Shown: piece by piece, positions 21,401-34,800 of the stretch
Layout: the number at the start of each line of letters is the position of its first letter
How positions within the stretch are numbered: position 1 is the stretch's first letter
DNA from: Drosophila miranda
Taxonomy: Eukaryota; Arthropoda; Insecta; Diptera; Drosophilidae
DNA length: 64,000 nt
Reading direction: 5' to 3'
Assembly (NCBI RefSeq): GCF_003369915.1
Contig: NC_046675.1
Location: 8,804,001 to 8,868,000, forward strand
The notes under the pieces: model-generated
What the model saw: the letters and a program-made list of their open reading frames with translations, nothing else
Told to the model about the DNA's origin: nothing
The model's database searches: none
Program-made: the position numbers and the translations under genes

Positions 21401-24400
21401 TTCTCCGCCAGTGATTGGCGCACTTGCATCAGCAGTGAATTTATTGGCTCCGTCTCAGTAATCATCACGAGGAGAGTGCGTGCCAAGAACTTGACGATCG
21501 GCAGGCGACCACTGATGTTCCTCTGCAACAAACAGGACAAATCTCTCTGGGTTAAATCTTGCCTGAGGGGATCAACAAAAGACTACTACCTCCTTCTGCG
21601 GCTGCTGTACTGGCTGCACTTCCACCTCATCGAATATGGACACCGAGTAGCGTTTCTTCGCTGATGGCGGCGGCAGCAGCTGCTGCGACAGAGGCTTCAC
21701 ATCAAACGATACATTGAGGGCACTCGTTAAGTTGAGCGTTGTCTCGCCCAGAGCCATTGGCGTGCCATCCAGGGCGCGACATATGTGCTCGTTGATCGTC
21801 TGCTCCTTGTCATTGTAGTACGTTTCGATGGCATCCAAGGGATAGTGAATGACAGCCACACGAATATATTTTATGAAATCCACAAGATCCAGTCGACGAC
21901 TGCGTTCATGCAGCAAGGCAGACGTCAGCAGATCATACGCGAGGGGGAAGCTCAGGGGATCACTTTCGGTGATCAGTTGCAGCGAGGATGGAGAGTCTGC
22001 AAAGGGTGCAAAGAGATAAGCAAATTCCAGACATCCTTTAGATGCACTACCCACCCTGATTGTGGCCCTTGGCCGATTCAATTTGCTGGACAATCAGCTC
22101 CAATGCCAGGTTGATGAAGTCACCGCTGTTGCCCGGCTCACAATCGATGAACTCCAGCACATGGTAGGCCAAGGCACAGCTGAGGGGCAGACATGCCACA
22201 CGCTGGCACAGCCGCTGCAGCCCAAACACCTTTGAGAGATCCAGGGCCGTGCAGAGCTCGCTTATTTCGCTGGCTATGAAGGCGGACACATTCAGCGTGG
22301 CCTGAGCCCGTTCAATGATCCGCTCTATGGCCTCGTCAAGGAGCTCGTGCCGCCGAAGCAGGGGGATAAGCTCGCCGCTGCAGCTCAGCTCAATGTTGAA
22401 TTTCTCGCGTAGATGGAACCGATGCTTGATGATCAGGTAGCGACGCTCGTACACAGATTCGACGTGGGGCAGGAACAGTTTAAAGAGTTCCAGGGCATTC
22501 AGGTGCTCTTGGACTTTGGCTTCGTTGATGAACGACGCAGAGGAGCTGTTCTCCAGCAGATTGGCAAAGATCTCCACCACATCGCGTCGATGCTTTTCGT
22601 TCTTTTCGCTGCCCAGTGCCTTGAAGAACTCGTAGGCCATCTCGATTTGTCCCCGTCTGGCCATCTGGTAGCAGCAGTTGAAATTGGCGCTGACAGAGAT
22701 CTCTGGCGCCGCCTTGGTTAGTGTGCGAATATCATCCAGCATGTCCGGGAGATTCAGCTTCACGATGCGCATCATGAACAGCTCCAGATTGATGTCCGCC
22801 GAGCTGTCTGCCGGCCAGCCGTACTTGACTTTCATGATCTTGATCACCTGTATCTCGTACTCGGCATTGATCTTCATGGCCAGCGGGTGCGTGGAGGTGC
22901 GCAGCTTGATCAGCGGCCCCAGGGCCTCGGGCCAAGGCACAGGGGCATTTTGCAGCACCGACAGGGCGCATTCCAAGCGACTGTCCTCGTTGTGCAGCAG
23001 CTCGATGCAGGCCATTGCACGCTCCAGCCATTTGCTGGACGACTGACGACTGGCCACCAGCTGGGCGATGTACTGCTTGATCACGGCCAGCGGCTGGCGT
23101 CCCTTCTCCTGGAATATGGGGTACATAAAGTCCTGCACCAGCCGCTGCAGCTTATCCAGCTGTACATGCTGCAGTATGCTCAGGGCAGTGGCATCAATCG
23201 AGTCCTGCATGTAGTGGTCCAATGTGAAGACCATGTTGTAGTTGGTCTTCAGCACAAACAAATCCTGCAGGGCATTGACCAGGTCCCGCAGCTTTCCCAC
23301 ATTCCGTTCCTGCTGCCGTCGCACATCGCTGCAAAAAGGTAAACACAGATCGTATATGGTTAAAAGCTGAGGATTGTCCAGCTCCAATGGAACTCACGAA
23401 TATGTAAATTGAATTTCCTCGAATATTTCAAAGATTTTGGTTGAGAACTCGAGTCCAATGTTCGGCCAATGCGGGTTGTACTGAAGTTTGCGCGTCATCT
23501 CAATGCTCCAGTCGGTTATGAATGGCATAATGCTGGGATGTGTATTGCTGACCATCGGAATGAACTGTTGCAGCCACTGGATAATATTAAAGGGCTTGGT
23601 GTTGCTCGGTATGAAGCCGAGCAGCGTGCGCAGCTCATCCTCGTTGAGGTGCGGCAGAATGCTGCTCGAGTGCCGGCGCCAGATGAGGCAGGCCGTGGGC
23701 ATGTCGGTGTTGAACAGCGACTTGACCACACGCACCAAATTGTGTTCGTAGATGAACTTTTGCCAATCGCTGTTGCACTCGTACGGATCGGTGATGGCCA
23801 GAGTCTTGAGACGATGCAGTTGCTCGTCAATCTCCAGCATATCCTCTTCATCCTCCTGGAAAGAGAGTACATTTAAGAACGAACCCACCAGCAAATAAAT
23901 CCCAGACTAAAATCTCACCTCGAAGCTCAAACGCTTTTGGATCTCGCGCAGATAGCGCTCGAGAATGTGTCGCGAACTCAGATTGATCATGCGATTGTTC
24001 TTAATAAACGCTTTACTCTCAATCTGCGAGAGCAACTCTAGAAGGGTCTGGAATTTGGCATCCCCCTCGGGGGCTTTCAAATGGGAATCGAAGTTGCAGA
24101 GCTCCACCAGAATGCGCTTGGCCCTGGCCTCAAAGATCGGCTGCAGGCACAGCTCGAATTGCTTGCCAAACTCCTCTGCCTCCTCCAGCCGGCCCTTGGC
24201 CACGAGTTTCTTGAACCGATCACTGGGATCCGTCTCCGAGACGAGCATCATTTCCACCATGGAGGGCAGGCTGCTTTTGTTTGCCTCCTTGGCTGCCAAA
24301 TAGTAAAGATTTACGGCACACTTTGGCTGGCGCACCAGCCAGGCATGCTCCGGCACTTCCACCTCATTTTTGCATCTCAGAGCTGTAAGGATCATCAAGG

Positions 24401-25611
24401 ATAAACCAACACATAGCTTGACAAATCATATATCTTACAAGGATACTCCAAAATTTTCATTAAGCGTCCCTCGTCCGTTGGCTTGGTTAGTATCTGAAGC
24501 TCAATGCTCTCCTCGCTGCACTCCATGACGAGCAAATCCTCGATCAACAAGTTCCGACCCTGCGACGATTGGCACAAATTCACAGTGCGCGTGTACGGAC
24601 AGATGTCCAGCAGATGACCGGAGGTGGTCAGAGCAATCCTAAGGCAAACAGAGAAGCAGAATAAAAGACCAAGCCTACGGCTGACTATCGTTTCCAGAAC
24701 TTACACACAACCATCCAGATTGTAGATATGCTTAAGGCTGCCATAATCAGCAGGCAGACTAATGCGGGTCACATCATTGGAATTCGTCTTGAAGTTTGCC
24801 GTGCCCAGATCTCCGTAGATGATCAAGCCGTGATCGGCACCACGATCTTCCTGATTATTCTGTGCGGAAATGTGACCAGCCGGCGACAGCTGCTGGAAGA
24901 GTACAGCGCAGTCGACACTTACCGACGGGCGGCCCTTGGAAATCCGCTTGATGGTGACATCGTCGAGAATGGCCTTCTCACAGGCAATCGTCTCGTTGTC
25001 ATTGAGGGTTATATTCGCCACAGACTCCAAGGTGGCTTCATCAATTTCGCTCAAGCTAAAGAAGGAATCTTCCGTCATTTCAGTCAAAAGGAATCCCTCT
25101 ATGCGATGACTCACCCATAGATGCTGCCATTTTTGCAGGCGAAGTAAAATCGCTGATCGCATTGATGGATGCTCCTGAAGGTGCCACCACCCGAGAGGCT
25201 CACATCTTCCAGGTTCACGCAAACGCTGAACAGAAGCAATCCCTTGATGAACACACCATGCACTTCGCCATCGCTGAGGCCGCACACAATCAGATTGCCG
25301 CTGCTGGAGATGGCAATGGCTTCAATTTGGGAACTGAAACTGAGGAAACTGCACTTGGCCACCAGCTCGTCCTCCAGCAGCAGGAGGCTCTTGTCTATGG
25401 ATATCACCATTTTGCCGCATTGCACTGATGCCAAAACCTCTGGGTATTTCTCGACCTACAAATAAAAAATTTGTAGCATAGCTAACTGTTAATTCGTTTG
25501 AATTGCGGCCATTACCTCCTCCTCGCTGCTAATCCGGAACATGCCCCTCGAGGAGAACACATTCGAAATTGTCTCATCTTCACAAGGGGATGCCTCAAAG
25601 TTGCTCCACAT
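18441..25611 (-). CDS. rod: Rough deal, kinetochore RZZ-complex subunit
   Basis: Rod forms the RZZ complex with Zw10 and Zwilch at kinetochores. RZZ recruits Mad1-Mad2 and dynein/Spindly for the spindle checkpoint. I place 14 coding exons: 25611-25516, 25455-25115, 25055-24705, 24638-24439, 24382-23919, 23855-23398, 23328-22055, 21996-21590, 21522-21014, 20942-20573, 20513-20249, 20150-19319, 19247-18614 and 18551-18441. All have GT-AG introns of about 55-75 nt and consistent phase, giving 2103 residues (fly Rod is about 2.1 k). The N-terminal part has the mixed beta pattern of a propeller ('GNLIVCGLSDGEVHG') and the rest is helical. I chose 'MWSNFEAS' as the start because human KNTC1 also begins Met-Trp. 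An in-frame ATG lies 49 codons upstream (25758). The stop is only 57 bp from the retrotransposon. Confidence 0.93.
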
Positions 25612-25948
25612 CCTGCAGTAGTTTGTTTCGATTTTAATTAAGAAATTGCAAAAATTTAAACAAACAGCGCCAAATAAGCAAGCGTCACCCTCTCTAGAGA
25701 TGGGATTCCATTGATAACAGAACAGGTTATCGGTAGGATCTAATAGAGGAGAAATCATTTGAAAATGTTTGCAATTATTATTTAATTAAACTGAAAATAG
25801 CCAATTAACAATCAAACAGTGTTTTTTGCATTGTTACATCAGTTTTTTGCATTAAATTGTCTTCTTATCGAGAGGCAAAGACGCATTTGCAGCTCTGGTC
25901 CCTCTTTTCGTCTTGTGGAATTCCGGCATTTTGGGTTTCCGCGAAATA

Positions 25949-25959
25949 CGGTCACACTG
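25949..25959 (+). promoter_or_regulatory. Core promoter Motif 1, probably pygo
   Basis: CGGTCACACTG is identical to the RpL6 copy and in + orientation, which points to pygo rather than rod. Confidence 0.6.
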
Positions 25960-26756
25960 GCTGGCAGGCGATGAAAATTATTTATATTTTTTCGCTCTTC
26001 CAACGCAAAAATTAAACAAAATAAACAAAGTTAGATGCATTAATGATAAAATCCGACACAGTGCGTCCCCACTGATACTCGGAAGTGTGTGCTACCTTGG
26101 AACGCGGCTCAGCTCAAATCCGCTACTCATTAAAAGTTGATGCTGCAGTAGCGCAGCAGCGGCCATCAACAAAAAAGAAAACCTCGAAACCCAATCGCGT
26201 GCAAAGTACAAAAAGTGTGTATTATTTAATAATAATTGTCGCTAACCATTATCGTGTGCTAAATATTGGGCACTATACCGCATAGTGGTGCAATTAAAGG
26301 CCAAACGCAGCGATTTGCTGCCGCGGCGGTGGTGCAAAGAGAACATAAAATCGCTGGCAAGAAGAAGAGCCTATAGTGGCGCTGTGTGAGAAAATAAAAC
26401 AAAAAAGACAACACAACGCGCATTGCAGCGTCCACTGGAGGCTTCCACCAATTAAATCGGAAGTAAAATAAATGTAAAGCCAGCACGTAATTGCAATAAA
26501 CGAAGAAAAAGATCCAGTGCATATTTGTTTTTGTATGCTGCAGGCCGCCGCTGCAGGTGCTGCTGCTGCTTGCGCTTGGCGCTTTCGAGACAACACGACG
26601 CTGCCAACGCTGACGACATGCGCGCGTAGAGTTGCCAGCTCCAAATTGCAAAGGTTGCCGTTGTGCCGTTGTTCCGTGGCCGTGTGCCGTGTGCGGAGTG
26701 CCGTTTCTTGGGAATAGTTTTTGAAAATTCAGTTGTTCTTGTGCTAAGATGATTCG

Positions 26757-26824
26757 GTAAATATGTGGAAAATAATTGAGTATTGAACAGCCAAAAAATA
26801 CTCACGCTCTGCCCTTTTGCTTAG
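26757..26824 (+). other. Possible 68-nt intron in the pygo 5' UTR
   Basis: GTAAAT at 26757 and a pyrimidine-rich 'CCCTTTTGCTTAG' ending at 26824 would define a typical short fly intron in the leader. Splicing would join an upstream ATG at 26749 to a short frame that ends soon after the junction (about 16 codons). This is inferred from splice signals only. Confidence 0.4.
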
Positions 26825-27099
26825 GTCGATATGCTTTTGGCGGTCCCAGGCCGCACCAAGTGGATAACAGTCGAGTGAGAGAGCAGCAGATCAGCGATCA
26901 CCGTAAAGCCAGCCACCAGCAAACATCAGCATCACTCCATCCGTCATCGGGTGCTGACCACCCGCGGGCTACATCTTCTAATTTCTTCACCCCGCGTCGA
27001 GATCTCCAGCGAGGGATTGACGACGCCGCTTAGATAGAATTTCTTCCCCCCGTAGTTAAAGAAAAAGCTGCCACCATTCGGAAGAAAAATACCTCTAAT

Positions 27100-28705
27100 A
27101 TGACCCATAATCTCGGTATGGCGCCATATCGTTTGCCGGGTCCAGCAGGCGGCCTCTGTCCGCCTGACTTCAAACCGCCGCCTCCGTCGGATATCATCTC
27201 GGCGCCGAGCAATCCCAAGAAGCGGCGGAAAACCTCGAATGCGGCCAACTCGGCTGCTGCGGCAGCGGCGGCGGCGGCAGCGGCTGCGGCCGCCGCTGCC
27301 AATTCAATGCAGCAACAATCAGCACCACCAACGCCGCAGGATCTGTTGCCGCCGCCGCCGATGGGCGGCTTCGGAGACACCATTATTGCCTCGAATCCCT
27401 TTGACGACAGCCCCCAGGTCTCGGCCATGTCGAGCTCGGCCGCCGCGGCGATGGCGGCCATGAACCAAATGGGCGGAGGTCCAGGACCTGGACACTTTGG
27501 CGGCGGACATCCGCATCCGCACTGGGAGGATCGCATGGGCATGGGCGGTGGCCCACCGCATATGCATCCCCACATGCATCCGCACCATCCGGGCGGACCG
27601 ATGGGACATCCCCATGGACCCCCGCATCACATGGGCGGTCCACCGCCAATGCGTGGCATGAGTCCAATGCATCCGCATGCGATGGGACCCGGCCCTGGAG
27701 TGGGACTGCCGCCGCATATGAATCACGGACGACCTGGTCCCGGTGGCCCCGTGCCCATGGGCAGTCCCATGGGCGCCATGGCTGGAATGGGCGGAATGAG
27801 TCCAATGGGCAATATGGGAGGACCAAGCATATCACCACATCACATGGGCATGGGAGGACTCTCGCCAATGGGCGGTGGTCCGAACGGACCCAACCAGCGG
27901 GCCATGCAGGGCTCTCCCATGGGAGGAGCTGGCGGTCCTGGCCAGAACTCGCCCATGAATTCGTTGCCGATGGGCTCGCCGATGGGTAATCCCATTGGTA
28001 GTCCCCTTGGACCGCCTTCAGGTGGTCCGGGGCCGCAGCAGCAGCAACAACAACAACAGCAGCAGCAGCAACAACAACAACCTCCGCAGCCACCCATGAA
28101 CAATGGACAGATGGGTCCGCCCCCGTTGCACAGTCCGCTGGGCAATGGACCGACGAATCATGGCAGTCATATGCCAGGTGGACCCGGTCCAGGTCCTGGG
28201 CCTGGGCCCGGTGGCCTCGTCGGACCAGGTGGCATGTCTCCCGCCAACAACAACAACAGCGGCGGCGGTGGAGGAGGAGGTGGTCCGGGAAACAACATGC
28301 TCGGCAACAACAACAGCAACAATGCAAGCAACAACAATCAAAATCCTCATCTGTCGCCGGCCGGTGGCCGTCTCGGAGTGCCCACGTCGCTGCAATCGAA
28401 TGGCCCCTCATTGTCGGCCGCCTCCTCGGCATCGGCAACGGGGTCGACGCCCACGCAAACATCGACAGCGACGACCGCCTCATCGATGTCCACGTCAGTG
28501 CCTACATCCTCGCCAGCGCCGCCCGCCATGTCACCGCATCACTCGCTGAACAGTGCCGGCCCCAGTCCGGGCATGCCCAACTCGGGTCCCAGTCCTCTCC
28601 AATCGCCCGCCGGTCCGAATGGTCCACAAAACAACAATAACAATAACAATGGACCCATGATGGGCCAGCAAATGAACCCGAATGTTCCTATGCAGCAACA
28701 GCAGC

Positions 28706-28757
<52 letters not shown>

Positions 28758-29803
28758 ACAACAGCAGCACCAACAACAACAACAACAGCAGCAGCAGCAG
28801 CACATGGGCGGTCCTCCTGGTCATGGACCCGGACACGGTCACGGTCACGGTCATGGGCACGGTCACGGTCACGGGCATGTCCATGGACATGGGCACGGCC
28901 CTGGCATGGGCATGAATCAGATGTTGCCGCCCCAGCAACCATCGCATCTTGGTCCACCGCACCCGCAGCTAATGAATCATCCGCACCACCATCCGGGTGG
29001 ACCACCCCCGCCCCATATGATGGGTCCCGGTGGACCAGGCGGCGGCATGCATGGTGGACCAGGCGGTATGCCTCCCCACATGGGCGGCGGCGGCCCCAAT
29101 CCCCACATGATGGGCGGACCGCACGGGAATGCGGGTCCGCATATGGGACACGGGCATATGGGCGGTGTGCCAGGACCAGGCCCGGGACCAGGAGGCATGA
29201 ACGGACCCCCACACCCGCACATGTCGCCTCATCACGCACACACCCATCCCCACCATCATCACAGTCCCATGGGTGGCCCCGGACCCAATATGTTTGGCGG
29301 CGGAGGACCCATGGGTCCTGGCGGACCGATGGGAAACATGGGACCCATGGGCGGCGGCGGGCCAATGGGTGGACCGATGGGAGTGGGACCCAAGCCGATG
29401 ACAATGAGCGGTGGCAAGATGTATCCGCCTGGGCAGCCGATGGTCTTCAATCCCCAGAATCCCAACGCGCCGCCCATATATCCGTGTGGCATGTGCCACA
29501 AGGAGGTGAACGACAACGATGAGGCCGTGTTCTGTGAATCCGGATGCAACTTCTTCTTTCACAGGTAAATTACCCAGCCAGCGGAATCTGCATTATAATC
29601 ATTAAAGGGTTTCCCCGTAACTAAACCTGAATCTTTGTGTTCTCTCTATACTTTTTTCTTTCTCTATAATCTCCAATCGCAGAACCTGCGTGGGGCTGAC
29701 CGAGGCGGCCTTCCAAATGCTCAACAAGGAGGTGTTTGCAGAGTGGTGCTGCGACAAGTGTGTGTCTTCCAAGCATATTCCCATGGTCAAGTTCAAATGT
29801 TGA
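27100..29803 (+). CDS. pygo: Pygopus, nuclear Wnt/Wingless co-factor with PHD finger
   Basis: Pygo binds Legless/BCL9 and reads methylated histone H3K4 to support Armadillo-TCF transcription. Exons 27100-29564 and 29683-29803 give 861 residues. Visible in order are the N-terminal 'MTHNLGMAPYRLPGPAGG', a basic nuclear signal 'PKKRRKT' (about residue 40), a polyalanine tract, and the N-terminal homology domain with its NPF motif ('SNPFDDSPQVS'). A very long Gly/Pro/Met/Gln/His low-complexity middle follows. The C-terminal PHD finger (about 794-853) has all zinc ligands: CGMC, CESGC, the His of 'FFFHR', TC and CCDKC. The intron splits the PHD finger. The start ATG is the first in this frame, and the N-terminus matches known Pygo. 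Two glutamine tracts (15, and 25 + 10 interrupted by one His) make the middle longer than I expect in D. melanogaster (about 815 residues). Confidence 0.96.
28036..28080 (+). repeat. CAR repeat encoding Gln15 in pygo
   Basis: Mixed CAG/CAA codons encode 15 consecutive glutamines. The mixed codons suggest selection or stability against slippage. Confidence 0.95.
28693..28800 (+). repeat. CAR repeat encoding Gln25-His-Gln10 in pygo
   Basis: There are 36 codons of mixed CAA/CAG with a single CAC. It is followed within 30 bp by a Gly-His dipeptide repeat (about 28828-28905). Confidence 0.95.
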
Positions 29804-31883
29804 AGCGGAATGGAGGAACGGACTACGGAAGGCAGCAGCGAAGGAACCTATCAATCAACCACCAGCAACAACACCACCAACACCAGCTAGCACTCACTCA
29901 CTGTATAAAATATCCAAGCATACTCTACTATCTTAATTGTACAATTTATAAGCTGCTCAATAGTCAAGTCATGTCCCCCCCCCCCCCCCTTCCCCGCGAT
30001 TACCCCCGGATGCCGCCCAGGCCGAGGCCGAACTAAAGTGCCGGAGCAGTGTTGTGACTTTCAGCTCCGGGCTCCCAGGATCCAAAATCCGGCTCAAAAT
30101 CCCAAATCCTCTTTAAGCGCAAGCAAGCGCAAAAGAAAAAACCTAAACGAAATCTGTAAACGAAATATGTTTAATTGTAATATAAATGTAATGTGTATAT
30201 GTCTGCTCGTTCAGCAAAAGAAAAGAGCAATCAGACCAGACCAGACGAAGCGCAGTGTGTGTGTGCACCCCCCGCTTGGCGCATCAGGGCAATCAAAAAC
30301 CAAGCTAAGGAACATCTAGAATCTAGTTTGTAATATAAAGCAAAATTTGATAGGCGTTAAATGTGACAAAAACTTAAGGAAACACACACACACACACACA
30401 CACGGCCGTCAAAAGCGTCTGGTCTTGGGCTTTTGTTCGGGGGGAAAATGGGGGAAAATCGCCACACACACACACACACAGATAGACAAATACACAAACA
30501 CACACACACACAGACATAATTATATATATACATATATATCTAACGACATATTTAAATAATAAAAAAAAAGAACGACACCATTTGACGACGGGATGGATAT
30601 ATACAAATTGTAACGAAATGAAATTATCATTGTGAAATTTTGCTGCAAATGTGCGGGCGTGTGTGAGTGCGTGACTGTGTGTGTTATTTGTTAATATCAA
30701 TTTTATTTTATTTTTTATACCTGCGTGTGAATCTTACATTTTAAATAATTGATTGATTGTCTGATGGTACATTTTACACAATTAAATATAGCAAAGAATT
30801 GCGGAGGATATCGACTGCGAACAAAAATCGAAAAGCACAAGAAATTATAAATTCATGCGAAAGATATATAAAAATTTGTAATTTAAGACGAATGTTAAAA
30901 GAGCGCAGCGAAAATGGACAGACGATTCAAAAAAGGCAAAAACAAATTTGTAAAAATAGGAAAAACAAAAACAAGTACTCTAGGATATTGCAACTTTAAG
31001 TTATTTATAATTAAATAAAACTACAATATAAACAACAAAAAATAAAGTAAGAATGAGTTTTTCACATATCGAATTTCTTTTTGTGGCTCTCAAATTTTCT
31101 TGGCCACGAATCGTCACGAATTGTATAATTTCCACTTTTTTTTAGATCCCTAGATCATTTGCAGAGCCAACAAATTTATCAGAGCGTTGAAATCTTCGTT
31201 ACATTAATTCATCTTTGGGTAAAATATGTTTCAAATCGATGGTAGGCTTCAGTCCAGAAAAACAACAGAGAAACTCAGAGTCGCCCTTAAAATGATTGAG
31301 TTATGCACACGACATGCATATTGTTTCTTTTTTACTATTCACGGGAATTCCCCTTTTCAGCGTGTGCTTGAGCACACAATTTTGGATTTTTGCAATTTCT
31401 GGACAATAAAATTCTCAAGTTCAACTCTGATTGCATTGCATATACATTTATTATAGTTTATAGTTTTATACTTAAGCTAAATGCACAGGCCAGGCTAATT
31501 GGGGGGCATAAACATATACATACAATATATTTTAAAATTTAAATGATGCTGGAGCTGGATGCTACACAAAACCCCTACGTTTTCAAAATGGAGGCAGGCC
31601 CCGTCTGGGCAATAACAATTCATGTTCAAATTCAATTCAAAGAATGTGTTTGTGTACGCCACTGGCAAAGCCATTGCATATGGAGTGCTTGCTGGCAGGT
31701 AATCGCCAATGGGGGGAGGGGTTGGGCACAAATATTACAGAGACAATCACTTAAACGTTAAAAATTATGAATTTTTTGATTAATTTTTAGGGTTCTTCTT
31801 TTTCTCTTTATAGTTGTTGTGTTTGTTTAGATTATATTGACGGCACGCAGAAACCAGACGAGATTCCTGCATGGCTCGCTGTC
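29804..31883. other. pygo 3' UTR and convergent gap to gammaCOP
   Basis: No gene is seen. The + strand has a C-run at 29974-29985, three CA-repeat tracts (30381-30403, 30463-30480, 30496-30512) and AATAAA at 31014-31019 and 31041-31046, so the pygo 3' UTR is probably about 1.2 kb. On the - strand AATAAA (31447-31452) gives gammaCOP a 3' UTR of about 450 bp. Confidence 0.55.
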
Positions 31884-34800
31884 TTATCCGATGGCCGCTG
31901 TTATTAGCTCTGCTACATTCTGATCTGTGCTGCGCACCGTCAGATTCAGCGTAACGCCCTCGGAAAGTGCCAGCTTGGCCCGCACCAGAACCTCGGCGCC
32001 GCCTCTAAAGGTGCCTGAAAAATGCCACAAAGAATACAAAAGATTTGAGATACGACTCAGTAGAAGCTGCGGACTAGATTTGTACCCGAACAGAGCAGCG
32101 TGTGCAGGTGTGTGCCTTCGGGCACCTTTTCAGAGAGATTTGCAGAGCCCAGGCCAAGGATTTTCATAATAGTGTTGACAGCATCCTGCAACGTAGTGAC
32201 GGCTGACAGCACAAACGTATCCTCGGCTTGCAGCCACTCTGGGGGATGGCAGAAATATATAGACGTTCATTAGAGATCTCCGCCGTGAATTTTCAAAGGA
32301 TTGCATTCTTACCTTCACTATCGGCTGCATCCCAGGCCACCTGGAAGTTATTCTTTTTCGATTTCTGTATCTGATCGGCCACTGTGATCTCCATGTCCTC
32401 CAGCATATACTCGTCATCATAGCCCTCCTCCGAGTCGGGCTCCCCGGTGTTAGGATCGCAATCCTTGACCACAAATCGCAACGTGGCCCCAAAGGTTGCT
32501 GAAAGAGAAGAGAGCATTGAGTACTACATAAGCACACTCTGAGGACCCAGTGGATGACAATCGACTCACCTATGGAACTGCCCGCATCCGGTGGGAACTC
32601 CACAATGACATATGTGGTCTGCAGTTCGTTGTACGGCAGCTTTGGGCATGGTACGACGGCTCTGGTTGTGAATCCTTCGGGCAGGGTCAACTCCACGCGC
32701 ACGTTCTCCAGAAACTGATCGGACAGTGTGTTGAGGCAATCAAATTGAAAGACCACATGCTTCCCAAAGATGTGCTTGATGCATTGCACCGTGTACTCCG
32801 TCTCGCTTTCGGTCAGCTGTATGGGTGCCGTGCTGCGATGCACGGGACCGAGCACCTGAATGCCCGGCAGCTGGGCCAACCGCGATGCACTCTCCTCCTC
32901 TCGTGTGATCTTCGGCGGGCGTGGGGCGCTGGTGACCAGCATCACATCATTGCTGATCTCTGCTCGGACAACGGTGGCGGCCTTGGGCACAACGGAAATG
33001 TCAAAGCGCTTCTCGAGATCGCCGTTCAAATGATCCACCAGAGCCTTCTCCAGCAGCGCCAGCGAGCAGTTCTCGCGCTCAATAATGTAGTTCTTATACA
33101 GATCGGCTCGCTCCGTGTTGAGGATGGTCAAGTAGTAGGTGGCACGGTCGCGCACCTCATCATCCGGATCCATCTGGCAGCGGCCAAGCAGAACAAGAAT
33201 GTTCGTAAGTAAAGCCGGGCAGGAGGCTCCAAATTGGGACAGTGCGGTAACGGCAGCCGCCCGCACAATGGGGCTCTCCAGGATAACACGATTGTAGATG
33301 AAGCGGATGTACTTCGAGGGCGTGGCCGCGAAGGGTCCCTCCTTGCCCATCAAATGGAGAATGCGCACCGCCAGCGAGACATGCTCACAGTCCTCAATGA
33401 ATTCGCAGAGATGCGACAGCCCGGACTCCTTAGCGTCGGCATTCTCCTCAATAATCGTAATGATGGTGTCCACAATAGATGTCTTGTACTCCAGACCGCC
33501 CTCCTCGCGCAGCATGCCACTGAGGAAGTTCATCAGGACAGTGTGCTTCCTGGGATACTTGGTGCAGAGGGCACAGATGGCCTGGACCACCACTATCTTG
33601 AACTCGTCTGAGATCTCTGCCACAAATGTGGAGATCTGCTTCATTAGACGCTCCACCGAGGACTCGGCGCCGGTCTTTAGAAGCGTGGTAATCGCCAGAG
33701 TAGCCACCGATCGATTGGAGTCCGTGATAAGACCCTCCAGGTCCAGATTGCATGTGGTCACCGCTGCCGGATGGGTCATGGCTACCTTGTTGAGCGTCCG
33801 AACAGCAGCAAAACGCAACGTGGCCTTGGGCGAGCTGCAGAACAGCTGAAGGATGGAGAAGGCCGGCGACAGCATGCGGTGATTGGTGTTCTTCAGATTG
33901 ACAATTGCATGGGCTGCCTCATAGATGACCATCTCGCTCTTGTGGCGCAGACAAGTCTCGATAAAGGTGAACAGAGGCGAGTCCGACAGCTCTTCCGAGG
34001 GTATATCCTCCTCTTCGATGAGTTTACAGGCAATACGTATCTAAAGAAACATTCGTTAATCAAATATCCACCATAAAATATTGCTTTCCGCCACTTACCA
34101 GCATGCAGACAGCATAGGGACTCTTCAGGGAGCTGCGCGTCAGCTTGTTGACCAGCTTCGAGACCGCCAGGCGATCCGATTTGCGAATGTGATAGAGCAG
34201 ACCGAGGGCATGGTACTGCACCATAATGTTGTCGCTGTTCATTGCCTCCTGGGCCTCGTTGGCCCAACGCTTGACCACATCGCCGGCTGTGGTGGCGAGA
34301 CGCAGCGAACTGACCAGAGCGGCGCAGGATACAGCGGCGTTCTTGTCCACGATGCACTGCTTCATGTAACGCTCGACGGCCTGCAGCATGGTGTGATCCG
34401 TGATACTGCAGAGGGCACGAATGGCAGCCGCACGATACAGATCCTCTTTGCCGGTCATATCCTTGGTCAGCGAACTGGTGACAATGATCACATCTTCGGC
34501 CACCGAGCTCAGCTCCTTGATGCCCAAATAGACCATGCGACGCAGCACCACATCCTTGGACTGGAACAGCTTGGTCATCGCGAAGAAGCAGTCGGTGGCC
34601 TCGCGTGGCACCAGCGTCTCGCCCTGGTTGATCAGATATAGGATCTTGGTGAGAATGTGAATGCATTTGCGGGCATTCACCGGCGTCTCGTTAAACGTGC
34701 GCGTCTCCTGCAGCACAGACGTCTTCTCCAGGTTCTGGTATGCATTTGTCGGGCCTGGGCGTTTTTTTTTTAGGGAGGAAAAATATTTCATGTTTTCCGT

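Larger units (their letters stand above)
25612..27099. other. Divergent region rod / pygo, includes pygo 5' UTR
   Basis: This 1.5-kb stretch carries both promoters. A Motif 1 box on the + strand (25949-25959) suggests pygo transcription starts near 25.97 kb, leaving a ~1.1-kb leader. The leader probably contains the short intron annotated separately. No other gene is seen. Confidence 0.5.

Noticed and set aside
25612-25758. Upstream in-frame start for rod at 25758
   Set aside because: The 49 extra residues are rich in Cys and Phe and not Rod-like. The Met-Trp start at 25611 resembles the vertebrate homolog's N-terminus.
27383-28483. 366-codon open frame on the - strand across pygo
   Set aside because: It is an antisense shadow of the Gln/Gly/Pro-rich pygo coding exon. 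Several other long - strand frames here (27030-27575, 28531-28962, 28688-29404) have the same cause.
30381-30512. Regularly spaced CA repeats considered as an array element
   Set aside because: They are simple dinucleotide microsatellites in the pygo 3' UTR. There are no CRISPR-like repeats or spacers, and none are expected in this genome.
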